From: Eutreptiella sp. 'Long Island Sound 2002' | Lineage: Eukaryota; Euglenozoa; Euglenophyceae; Eutreptiales; Eutreptiaceae | Direction: 5' to 3' | Assembly: GCA_964036045.1 (NCBI GenBank) | Contig: OZ038384.1 | Span: forward strand, 64,453,355-64,517,354 | Length of the DNA stretch: 64,000 nucleotides | Part shown: piece after piece, positions 9,801-19,197 of the stretch | Numbering within the stretch: position 1 is the first letter of the stretch | Layout: each line of letters starts with the position of its first letter | The notes under the pieces: model-generated | Database searches by the model: none | What the model was told of the DNA's origin: nothing | Seen by the model: only the letters and a program-made list of their open reading frames with translations | Translations under genes and position numbers: made by a program

Positions 9801-11007
9801 GGCCAGCATCAATGCATTCTTGGATCTGGCGCTCGATTTCTTCAACCTGTTCCTGTGGAGCGGGATAGGGACGACGCCTCACTCGCGTCTTTTCAAATTC
9901 TGCTTTCAATTTCAGGTCCATCTGGACCAGTTTTTTACAAGAAAGGGGAGGCGGCAAGGCGCCGAACACCTCCTCATAGGTTATCAGCAGTTTCTTCAGG
10001 CGGGGGTCAAGGTTAAGACTCTCGAGTTTCTGAAGGAAATCCTCCTCAGCATGGAGGTTGCTTTTTCCATGTTTTTTCTTTTTCTGCCGATCAGCAGTTT
10101 CGGCAGGCACAGTACCATCGTCCCACTCAGGGGGACATTGCTGCCCATAGTGTAGAGAATACACTAGAGGTATCTCAGGATCAGGCAGCGTATAGGACTC
10201 ATCGTCCTCCTCAGACCAGATGGAGGATTTCCAGGTCTGTCTGAGGTATTGCAGCCGCTCTTGGCGCTCAATACCTTCGGCCTTCAGGTACAACAGCCGC
10301 CGGAGTTCTTGAGTGTCATGCTCAGACAATGGCATGTTATTAGCAGCAGGCCGTGCCAGAGCATCAGCACTCCGGGCCACGGGTTCACCTGTGTGCACAG
10401 GCTGCATGTGTAGCACTGGCTTCCCAACAGGGGAAGCGGGTTCAGAGGTTGACTCTAGATCTACCTCCTCTAGCAACAGCTGGGCTAGGAAAGCACTATG
10501 TTTTAGGTCAACACAGCTGGGATCAACAGAGGGAATAGTGCTGGCGATCTCAGACAGTTGGTCGTCAGCATCCTCTTTTACAGCTGCAGGTTCCAGATAG
10601 TCATCGGGAGACTCACACCCTGTAAGTGTGGCAGATAGGTGCTCAGGAGATCGATTTTTGAGATCATAAACGGTCAGGCCACGATTTTCGGCCATGACCT
10701 CTTTCAGTAGCACCTGGTCTAGGTCACACAGGGGTACAGGATTGAGAGATCCGTCGACAATGGACAGGAAACTGGCCCACTCAGGGGCCTGCATAGCTGT
10801 GTCTGAGTCCTCAGGCACATAGATGGGGCCGTCGGGGAGTTGCACTCTTCCCACGGTCATTCGATCTAGCATACGGCGCCAGTAAGCATGTTCACCAGAG
10901 CAACCCCAGTCAGGGGTGCACATAACAACCCTTCCTCCCTCATAAGCGATTTTGGTTAGAACCTTCGCGAGCAGGGAGAAGGGAGGGTTAGCATACGCTA
11001 GGCCCAT
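6811..11007 (-). CDS. pol: gypsy-1 pol: Dam-like domain, RT, RNase H, integrase, chromodomain
   Basis: A 1398-residue uninterrupted ORF. Residues 1-70 are a Dam-like N6-adenine methyltransferase region (YANPPFSLL, then VVMCTPDW). RT follows: MDKRSGFWQVDL near 467, the PFGVANAPALFQ block, and catalytic HIDD (usually YxDD) near 542. RNase H has TDASD near 697. Integrase has a zinc-binding start (HLSSGHTG, then CGCH) and a DDE triad: Asp in YVDF near 1007, Asp in HSDED near 1067, Glu in PLCERQN near 1108. A chromodomain (YYVVAGIARH, then WDGYGLSEATWEP) lies at about 1320-1365 and would tether integration to marked chromatin. The ORF starts at ATG, but the same frame continues upstream across a single TGA into gag-protease, so the ATG is probably not the true start. 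Confidence 0.9.
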   Translation of the reverse strand: MGLAYANPPFSLLAKVLTKIAYEGGRVVMCTPDWGCSGEHAYWRRMLDRMTVGRVQLPDGPIYVPEDSDTAMQAPEWASFLSIVDGSLNPVPLCDLDQVLLKEVMAENRGLTVYDLKNRSPEHLSATLTGCESPDDYLEPAAVKEDADDQLSEIASTIPSVDPSCVDLKHSAFLAQLLLEEVDLESTSEPASPVGKPVLHMQPVHTGEPVARSADALARPAANNMPLSEHDTQELRRLLYLKAEGIERQERLQYLRQTWKSSIWSEEDDESYTLPDPEIPLVYSLHYGQQCPPEWDDGTVPAETADRQKKKKHGKSNLHAEEDFLQKLESLNLDPRLKKLLITYEEVFGALPPPLSCKKLVQMDLKLKAEFEKTRVRRRPYPAPQEQVEEIERQIQECIDAGLVEEYKHGDYPHHCSPCFLVAKPGSTALRLVVDYGEVNKKNQNHSGSIPNMENTLERIAKCRYKTKMDKRSGFWQVDLTAAAQELLAFITPKGRVFKWKVMPFGVANAPALFQELMNKILYILRRRPLVQELISRGAEMEAHIDDVSLGTNTKEDHVLLLREFFIVCQENHLRIKLEKCEFMKEEMEYLGFDVGYGWWKPAASKMQPLQDMQIRDDPKKGLHDVRSFVGACNFYRRHIHNFTYSSAPLTDLIKKPTPWRWTSREEECFQELKKKIASSNCLGVPRPEGEIVLITDASDVGGGGTIYQWQDLNPAELTHCHYRTTGLNRDGSLKHDYPTSEWRLVPLGHWNWKWNQARSNYSTYDQELLAGMLVLSSQSRLLGSNPIVWLCDQEPVKSFQKGPPPEKAKLKRWWTYLSQFRLTVHHIPGIKNELSDYISRNNFDALIGESSEALAKEAFQRMDVQLDLSMRTAGILEGWSVTDYQSEYEEILQTLSTGLEPRVIDGHQWYKNNQYLFYEDRIVVPEARLDGCLQWSHLSSGHTGANRSVDFFRECFYSSLTLTELRSRMQTIVDACGCHASKQSDSRDRGLISSLPIPYCANSLLYVDFIHGLPRFGGYDRCLVVTCGPSRFTRVFPCNKKITGEQTVKMLVERSFEPYGAPKQVHSDEDVRIRSDTGWYKRVLNALNVEVTTGVPYTHTSNPLCERQNRVVEQNLRILMKQERTKDWVRLVPWGVPSMNSQRSSSTGFTPHELFHGGRPACFFKTPFPEDFKTPVGDWLEHKQSLANQAGTNLRHIRDREQSRQNRLRRPASFKVGDLVLVHHSRLPSWPRNCLQDPYFGPYRINGIDASRIHVRCSPRLGGELLCAPKQLRHYHSPDDLSWDEWRLSDSEIERIDLENAASPEEADKLEEMTADEMAVDGYYVVAGIARHKYKQGWKFLTLWDGYGLSEATWEPMSPFIQPDGSINPIFRTYLVQNNEGQLLTRAETMSQRKKRN

Positions 11008-11013
11008 TGCTTT

Positions 11014-11016
11014 TCA
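11014..11016 (-). other. In-frame UGA between gag-protease and pol of gypsy-1
   Basis: Gag-protease ends NNAFRFF, stop, and two codons later is the pol ATG in the same frame. The stop falls inside the Dam-like domain. It could be a programmed readthrough site or a TGG to TGA (Trp to stop) mutation. The presence of two other nonsense codons in this copy makes mutation the simpler reading. Confidence 0.8.
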
Positions 11017-12940
11017 GAAGAAACGGAAAGCATTGTTCAGTTGTTTCGAGCAGTACAACTGCATGATGTGCTGTTGTTGGCTCGCAAACAATTCCACCTG
11101 GATCTCATCCAGGTTTACCTGAAGGGCCGCCAGTCCATTTTCAAGAACGTGATGGGCCAGTTGGTAGTTTTCAGTACGATAGTTCGTTTTGGCTGCGTAG
11201 CGCAGCCCAGACTCTTTTCTTCCTGACAGCTCCAAAGGAACGGAGAATAGCCCACTGCCAAAGTCGCAGTGCAAAGAATAGGGACGCTGTAGGGACAGCA
11301 TTTTTACCTGGGGGTTTCTTCGTAGAAAGTCGGTGCCAATGACGATGTCAAAGGCGTCAGTATCCAACACTCTGCAGTGTTGGGTCACGGTTTCGTCGCC
11401 CAGACATATAGTCACATCGACCCCCCCCAAGGAATGGATGGTACACCCATCCCCTACTCTTATGGCCACAGTCTTAGTTTTCTTGAAAGTCTTTAGCAGG
11501 CGCCGGGCCACTATGGAAAGTGTTGCACCGGTGTCAAGCACCGCTCGAAAAACCTGATCCCCGATTTTCATGAGGATCCAGAAAACCAAGTCCTCCTGTT
11601 CGGAGCCGCCCCCCCATTCCTCATCAGGGAATTTCACATCCACCCCTGCAGCCATGAGGGACTTGGCCATCCAGGCCAAGCGCCTCTTCTTGGAATTATT
11701 CCCCTCAGGGGTAGCGTTATCCCCTTGGGGGCGTTTCTTAGGGTCACCTGCGGCAGGAGCGGGTGTAGCAGCAGGAGTGGGTGTAGCAACGGGCGCTGAT
11801 GAGCGCCTCTGGGGGTTAGGGGGTCCAGTTTTGCCACCCCCCCTGCCACGTCCTTTACCACCTTTATCCCCGTTCGGGGGATTTCTGGCGGGCGTCTGGG
11901 TCTTCTGGCGCTCCGCCTCCTGACGCTTGAGTTTGTCACTCTCCCGTTTCTTGATGTGGCATTCGTCCTCGTAGTGACGACGTTTGCCACAGTAACCACA
12001 GGTGATGGTACACCTGAAATGGTCCTGATGGGTCACAGTTTTCCCATCTTTGGTATGCTGCTGACGTTTCATCTGCAGCATACAGCCACTGCGGAGATCG
12101 CAGTCAGAGGCATGACAAGGTCCCCCCTTGTCATTGACAGGTCGGCAGTAGAACAGGGGGGGTGTGCCTGCATCAGGTTGAACCTCGTTCATGGCACGTA
12201 GGTTGCCCCTCCCTTTACCACCTGCCTGGTTGGTGTTAGTGGGATTTTTATGCCCCTTCCCTTCGCCACTTTCGGGGGTAGGGGTACCACCTCGTCCCAA
12301 ATGCTTCTTGAGGAATTTCTCCATGTGGGAGTCATTCTCTCTCTCAAGAGCTAGCTCAATCAAGAGATCCAGCAGTTCATCGTACGAGTGGGTCCTGCTC
12401 TTCCTCTCAGAGGTGGAGCGGCAATCCTCCCACGTACGCTGGGGGATCTTACTCATGAGCCACAGGTGGGACTCAGTGGCTCCGTAGGAGCCCACGGTCA
12501 TCCTCAAAAATAAGTACTCCAAGTCGCACACATACTCAGAAATTCGCGCAGCGGATGGAAACTCAGGGAGCATAGGTAGCTCCTCGATCTGTGTGCGTAC
12601 GCTGAGGTCAGTCTCATAGACTGGGAATGTTTTCTCCAACCTCAGGAGTACCTCTGCCCAAGTAGAACAGGTTTTCACAATCTGTTTCACCTGTTTTTGC
12701 AAAAACTTCTTTTTGCATGAGCGTTTTAGCAGTGAACATTTGGAGGCCACATCCACATGGGATTGGCCAGTCAACAAAAGGAATTATGCAAATTCTTCTG
12801 CCCATTCGGGCAGATTTTTGGGGTCGAACTCCGGCAATTCCAGCTGGATGTTTGCCTGGGCAATTGGTCTGCCCGTCTTCCCACCCCCCGGAGTTAGGCC
12901 TGAAGGCGACACGCCGGCAAGAGGTGCTAGGGCTGACAGG
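11014..12940 (-). CDS. gag-pro: gypsy-1 gag C-terminal part and retropepsin
   Basis: The longest open stretch is 587 codons from 12777. The frame continues upstream across a TAA (12784-12786) to the LINE-1 insertion at 12941, where it joins the gag part at 36945-37794. In it are a gag core, a Cys/His-rich region ending in the knuckle CGYCGKRRHYEDEC (C-x2-C-x4-H-x4-C) near residue 265, a Gly/Lys/Pro-rich linker, a retropepsin with active site LDTGATLSIV near 416, and IGTDFLRRN about 60 residues later. The end (VELFASQQQHIMQLYC) starts the Dam-like domain. Gag packages the RNA and protease cleaves the polyprotein. The nonsense codon TAA in gag makes this copy probably non-functional. Confidence 0.85.
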
Positions 12941-12959
12941 CCTCTTCTCTCAATCTCTG
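12941..12959. repeat. 19-bp target-site duplication of LINE-1, left
   Basis: CCTCTTCTCTCAATCTCTG is repeated at 36926-36944. It encodes EIERRG of gypsy-1 gag on the minus strand in both copies. Confidence 0.9.
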
Positions 12960-13876
12960 CAGCGCCGGTTCGATATCGACCAGATCAAGGGTCGCGATCG
13001 CAGCAGAAGAAAAATAAAATTACGAGAAAAAGACGCACCGCCAGCAGAAATAAAGCGAAAAATCGTCTTTTCCGACCTCAGAAACCCCCCCAACAATTTT
13101 ACGCCGCTGTTTGGCGAGGTCGCAAAATATAGGACACTCACCAGAAAAGACGAACAATAGAGTCGCGACGGCGAAGAAACTGAGCGTTGCTTGCCCCAAA
13201 CCACCTAGCAAAGTGCGTGTCCTAGGCGCTAGGGACTTGTGCGCGCCCCAAAACAACCCACACATAGACAACAACAACGGCACCGGCCGCCGACAAGCAA
13301 GTATGTTATGTGCCGCGCACCGCGAAAAACCAACGAAACAAGCACAACGCGCGGGAGAGGTAGACAAGGAGAATAAATAGGTAACGAACCGCACCACGGT
13401 AGAGATATACCGCAAGTACACGACCAAGCAATGCAAGCCCGCTCATATAGGAAATACGCGCGAAGGGGATCACAACAAAAAGAGCAAGAGGCCGCACATG
13501 TACCCAAGTATGTTGAATGTCGTGCATGAAAAATACACACAAGCAACAACAACGCCACCGGCCGCCGGAAAGCAAGTATGTTATGTGCCATATGTTGTGT
13601 GCATAACGCCGTAACAAGCGCAAAACAAGTAACGTGATAAGCAACGCCAAAGTGCGCCGCCACGAAAAGCGCAACGAAAACCGCACCGGCAAGGAAAACC
13701 AACAAGAGGTGGCACCAAAAGAACGCCTATGCTCACCCCCACTCGCATAGGGAAAGAAAGGTATGCCCGCACGCGCATGCCCGGAACGCCGCAAGGCCAT
13801 CACCGCCACGGACGAGCAACATGGTATGAAGGGACAAACAGGGAGGAACAAAAAGACCACCGAGGTAAAGCACAAC

Positions 13877-13878
<2 letters not shown>

Positions 13879-13914
<36 letters not shown>
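13879..13914 (+). repeat. Uninterrupted poly(A) tract, 36 bases
   Basis: The A-run lies within the LINE-1 leader. It could mark the 3' end of a retroposed sequence nested in the leader, or simply be an A microsatellite. No flanking TSD was found by eye. Confidence 0.9.
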
Positions 13915-13916
<2 letters not shown>

Positions 13917-14261
13917 AAGTCTACACACGTGACTAGTGGGGTCCAAGTATGTTGCCACGCTACGCTACGTAACCGAGACGTGCCCACCGCCCACCCGCAC
14001 GCCCGCTTATGTAGGAGGCGAAAGGGAACGAAAGGGAACAAAAGGTATGCCGCCGCATGCAAACGAATAGTAGACAAGCCACACACCGCCACCAAGAACG
14101 CAAGTATGTTACCATGTCGTGCCACGTCGCCAACCGCGGAGTTGCGTGGGTTAGAACACACAAATAGCCAGGGAGGGGGACAGGAAGAGCAAACACACAA
14201 ATAGCATAGCGCCGGCGAGTGCCGGGTCCCAACAAACACACATGCACGCATCCATGTTCTA

Positions 14262-14352
14262 TCCTCACAGGTCCCGAAGAGAAGCGTATGCTCGTGTCTG
14301 CGTCGTCCGGGCGTTAAAGTAGGGTTGTCGTAGACGCTTAGGCAAGTATTGT
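14262..14352. repeat. Module shared with the gypsy-1 3' region
   Basis: Matches 5290-5380 block by block: CACAGGT, GAGAAGCGTATG, GCGTTAAAGTAGGGTTG, ACGCTTAGGC, TTGTGT. I estimate roughly three-quarters identity. Confidence 0.65.
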
Positions 14353-14984
14353 GTCGTGCCGTCGTCACACATAAGCGAACGCCCGACAAGGCGGGAGGAC
14401 TAGAACACGTTAAGGTAGTGGGGAAAGAAGCAGGTATGTTGCATGTCACGCCGCGCGCGCGGAACGGGCGACGAGAAAAGGTAGCGACCAAAGGGGGGTG
14501 GAAACAAGCCGGGAGCAAGTGGGGCGATAAACCTACACGCAAGCCGGTCGCACACGAATGTCGCATGACGCCAGCCAGCTCGAGGTGCCGTGTCACGACA
14601 AAACCGCCGCCGCCGCACGCTTGCTTACGCACCCTTCTCTCCCTACGCAGGTCTCAAAAGAGGAAGCCCGGGCCGACAAGGAAAAAGACAGAGACACGCA
14701 ACAAAGCGGAGGCAGGGAAAAAGTGCATGCCAGGGAGAGGGGTAGAGGAAAGGGTAAAGAGCAACGAAGCCGCGAAAGGAACAAGGGGTAGCCAGCGAAC
14801 GAGCAAGGGGCGCACACAGAGGAGGGGACACGGCGGGCACACGGCGAGCACAACACCGCACCGAGACACCGGAGAGGGGAGCACCGGAGGACCAAGGAAA
14901 GAGCAGCACCACGCACCACGACACGCACGGCACAGGCACCACACACACCGCACACACCCAACGAACCCCGGCAACCCACCCGGC

Positions 14985-17900
14985 AGTGGGCGGGCAGACG
15001 GGAGAGGGACAGCGCCTGACCCCAAGCGCCCCTCAACATGGTGGAAGGCACCCCCCCCGGGGACGCCCTTCCGCCACCCCCACAGCGAGCAACGCCGGCC
15101 CGCAAGGGCGCACGCTGTGGGGCCGGTGCCGGGCCCCCACGCCCACACCGACCGCACCCAGGACACGCGGGTCGCGGAACCCTGGCTGCACGCTCCGGAG
15201 GACGGGCAGCCGGGGGAGGGACAGCGCCTGGCACCAGGCGCCCCTCACAACGGTGGAAGACAGCCCCCCCCGGGGACGCCCTTCCGCCACCCCCACAGCG
15301 AGCAACGCCGGCCCGCAAGGGCGCACGCTGTGTGGCCGGTGCTGGGTCCACACGCCCGCATCGACCGCACCCGGGACACACGGGTCGCGGAACCCTGGCT
15401 GCACGCTCCGGAGGACGAGCGGCCGGGGGAGGGACAGCGCCTGGCACCAAGCGCCCCTCACAACGGTGGAAGGCAGCCCCCCCCGGGGACGCCCTTCCGC
15501 CACCCCCACAGCGAGCAACGCCGGCCCGCAAGGGCGCACGCTGTGGGGCCGGTGCTGGGTCCACACGCCCGCATCGACCGCACCCGGGACACACGGGTCG
15601 CGGAACCCTGGCTGCACGCTCCGGAGGACGAGCGGCCGGGGGAGGGGCAGCGCCTGACACCAGGCGCCCCTCACAACGGTGGAAGGCACCCCCCCCGGGG
15701 ACGCCCTTCCGCCAGCCCCACAGCGAGCAACGCCGGCCCGCAAGGGCGCACGCTGTGGGGCCGGTGCTGGGTCCACACGCCCGCATCGACCGCACCCGGG
15801 ACACACGGGTCGCGGAACCCTGGCTGCGCGCTCCGGAGGACGAGCAGCCGGGGGAGGGACAGCGCCTGACACCAGGCGCCCCTCACAACGGTGGAAGGCA
15901 CCCCCCCCGGGGACGCCCTTCTGCCGCCCCCACAGCGAGCAACGCCGACCCGCAAGGGCGCACGCTGTGGGGCCGGTGCTGGGTCCACACGCCCGCATCG
16001 ACCGCACCCGGGACACACGGGTCGCGGAACCCTTGCTGCACGCTCCGGAGGACGGGCAGCCGGGGGAGGGACAGCGCCTGACACCAGGCGCCCCTCACAA
16101 CGGTGGAAGGCACCCCCCCCGGGGACGCCCTTCCGCCACCCCCACAGCGAGCAACGCCAGCCCGCAAGGGCGCACGCTGTGGGGCCGGTGCTGGGTCCAC
16201 ACGCCCGCATCGACCGCACCCGGGACACGCGGGTCGCGGAACCCTAGCTGCACGCTCCGGAGGACGAGCGGCCGGGGGAGGGACAGCGCCTGACACCAGG
16301 CGCCCCTCGCAACGGCGGAAGGCAGCCCCCCCGGGGACGCCCTTCCGCCACCCCCACAGCGAGCAACGCCGGCCCGCAAGGGCACACGCTGTGGGGCTGG
16401 TGCTGGGTCCACACGCCCACGTCAACCGCGCCCGGGACACGCGGGTCGCGGAGCCCTGGCTGCACGCTCCAGAGGACGAGCGGCCGGGGGAGGGACAGCG
16501 CCTGACACCAGGCGCCCCTCACAACGGTGGAAGGCGCCCCCCCCGGGGACGCCCTTCCGCCACCCCCACAGCGAGCAACGCCAGCCCACAAGGGCGCACG
16601 CTGTGGGGCCGATGCTGGGTCCACACGCCCGCATCGACCGCACCCGGGACACACGGGTCGCGGAACCCTGGCTGCACGCTCCGGAGGACGGGCGGCCGGG
16701 GGAGGGACAGCGCCTGACACCAGGCGCCCCTCACAACGGTAGAAGGCACCCCCCCCCGGGGACGCCCTTCCACCACCCCCACAGCGAGCAACGCCGGCCC
16801 GCAAGGGCGAACGCTGTGGGGCCGGTGCTGGGTCCACACGCCCGCACCGACCGCACCCGGGACACACGGGTCGCGGAACCCTGGCTGCACGCTCCGGAGG
16901 ACGAGCGGCCGGGGAAGGGACAGCGCCTGACACCAGGCGCCCCTCACAACGGTGGAAGGCACCCCCCCCGGGGACGCCCTTCCGCCACCCCCACAGCGAG
17001 CAACGCCGGCCCGCAAGGGCGCACGCTGCGGGGCCGGTGCTGGGTGCACACACCCGCATCGACCGCACCCGGCACACACGGGTCGCAGAACCCCGGCTGC
17101 GCGCTCCAAAGGACGAGCGGCCGGGAGAGGGACAGCGCCTGACGCCAGGCGCCCCTCACAACGGTGGCAGGCACCCCCCCCGGGGGCGCCCCTCCGCCAC
17201 CCCCACAGCGAGCAACGCCGGCCCGCAAGGGCGCACGCTGTGGGGCCGGTGCTGGGTCCACACGCCCGCACCGACCGCGCCCGGGACACGCGGGTCGCGG
17301 AACCCTGGCTGCACGCTCCAGAGGACGAGCGGCCGGGGGAGGGACAGCGCATAACACCAGGCGCCCCTCACAACGGTGGAAGGCACCCCCCCCGGGGACG
17401 CCCTTCCGCCACCCCCACAGCGAGCAACGCCGGCCCGCAAGGGCGCATGCTGTGAGGCCGGTGCTGGGTCCACACGCCCGCATCGACCGCACCCGGGACA
17501 CGCGGGTCACGGAGCCCTGGCTGCACGCTCCGGAGGACGAGCGGCCGGGGGAGGGACAGCGCCTGACACCAGGCGCCCCTCACAACGGTGGAAGGCACCC
17601 CCCCCGGGGACGCCCTTCCGCCACCCCCACAGCGAGCAACACCGGCCCGCAAGGGCGCACGCTGTGGGGCCGGTGCTGGGTCCACACGCCCGCATCGACC
17701 GCACCCGGGACACGCGGGTCACGGAACCCTGGCTGCACGCTCCGGAGGACGAGCGGCCGAGGGAGGGACAGCGCCTGACACCAGGCGCCCCTCACAACGG
17801 TGGAAGGCACCCCCCCCGGGGACGCCCTTCCGCCACCCCCACAGCGAGCAACACCGGCCCGCAAGGGCGCACGCTGTGGGGCCGGTGCTGGGTCCACACG

Positions 17901-19095
17901 CCCGCATCGATCGCGCCCGGGACACGCGGGTCGCGGAACCTGGCTGCACGCTCCGGAGGACGAGCGGCCGAGGGAGGGACAGTGCCTGACACCAGACGCC
18001 CCTCACAACGGTGGAAGGCAGCCCCCCCCGGGGACGCCCTTCCGCCACCCCCACAGCGAACAACGCCGGCCCGCAAGGGCGCACGCTGTGGGGCTGGTAC
18101 TGGGTCCACACGCCCACATCGACCGCGCCCGGGACACACGGGTCGCGGAACCCTGGCTGCGCGCTCCGGAGGACGAGCGGCCAGGGAAGGGACAGCGCCT
18201 GACACCAGGCGCCCCTCACAACGGTGGAAAGCACCCCCCCCGGGGACGCCATTCCGCCAGCCCCACAGCGAGCAGCGTCGGCCCGCAAGGGCGCACGCTG
18301 TGGGACCGGTGCTGGGTCCACACGCCCGCATCGACCGCGCCCGGGACACACGGGTCGCGGAACCCTGGCTGCACGCTACGGAGGGCGAGCGCGGCCGGGG
18401 GAGGGACAGCGCCTGACACCAGGCGCCCCTCACAACGGTGGAAGGCACCCCCCCGGGGACGTGCTTCCGCCACCCCCACAGCGAGCAACGCCGGCCCGCA
18501 AGGGCGCACGCTGTGGGGCCGGTGCTGGGTCCACATGCCCGCATCGACCGCACCCGGGACACGCGGGTCGCGGAACCCTGGCTGCACGCTCCGGAGGACG
18601 AGCGGCCGGGGAAGGGACGGCGCCTGACACCAGGCGCCCCTCACAACGGTGGAAGGCACCCCCCCCCGGGGACGCCCTCCCGCCACCCCCACAGCGAGCA
18701 ACGCCGGCCCGCAAGGGCACACGCTGTGGAGCCGGTGCAGGGTCCACTGCCCGCACCGACCGCGCCCGGGACACGCGGGTCGCGGAACCCTGGCTGCACG
18801 CTCCGGAGGACGAGCGGCCGGGGAAGGGACGGCGCCTGACACCAGGCGCCCCTCACAACGGTGGAAGGCACCCCCCCCCGGGCCGCCCTCCCGCCACCCC
18901 CACAGCGAGCAACGCCGGCCCGCAAGGGCACACGCTGTGGAGCCGGTGCAGGGTCCACTGCCCGCACCGACCGCGCCCGGGACACGCGGGTCGCGGAACC
19001 CTGGCTGCACGCTCCGGAGGACGAGCGGCCGGGGGAGGGACAACGCCTAACACCGGGCGCCCCTCGCAACACTGGAAGGCGCCCCCCCGGGGATG
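14985..19095 (+). repeat. 212-bp tandem repeat array, about 19 units, upstream of LINE-1 ORF1
   Basis: The marker (CAACGGTGGAAGG and close variants) recurs about 20 times between 15037 and 19067 at a mean spacing of 212 bases. Units differ by scattered substitutions and small indels; the last three are shortened (TGCAGGGTCCACTGCCC variant). Because 212 is not a multiple of 3, the frame rotates from unit to unit, so the long ORFs on both strands (up to about 400 codons) cannot be a conserved repeat protein. An array directly before ORF1 is where repeated promoter units lie in some LINEs; that role here is inference. Confidence 0.95.
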
Positions 19096-19197
19096 CCCAT
19101 CCACCGCCCCCACACCGAGCAACGCACCAACGCACCAACGCACCAGCCACGGGACATCCGCACCCCGCCCCCTGCTCTTAGACACAGCAACATAGCA

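Larger units (their letters stand above)
12960..14984 (+). other. LINE-1 5' leader with repeated AAGTATGTT blocks
   Basis: No gene is supported. The motif CAAGTATGTT or GGTATGTT followed by (G)CATGTCGTGCC-like sequence recurs near 13301, 13505, 13573, 13946, 14101 and 14432, in a region of diverged repeats. The motif resembles a 5' splice donor. T/C-rich tracts ending in CAGGT occur near 14267 and 14650 and resemble acceptors. The 506-codon ORF starting at 14349 and the reverse-strand ORFs here have low-complexity composition and run into the noncoding array, so I do not call them genes. Confidence 0.5.

Noticed and set aside
10800-11060. Bacterial-type restriction-modification methyltransferase
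   Set aside because: The motif is in frame within a retroelement polyprotein and shared with gypsy-0.
14985-19095. CRISPR array or minisatellite defence locus
   Set aside because: Units are near-identical throughout with no repeat/spacer alternation and the context is a eukaryotic retroelement.
14349-19195. Many ORFs of 100-500 codons on both strands in the 212-bp array and its upstream flank
   Set aside because: The 212-bp period rotates the reading frame, both strands are open equally, and the peptides are the same Arg/Pro/Ala-rich shadows; GC richness removes stops.
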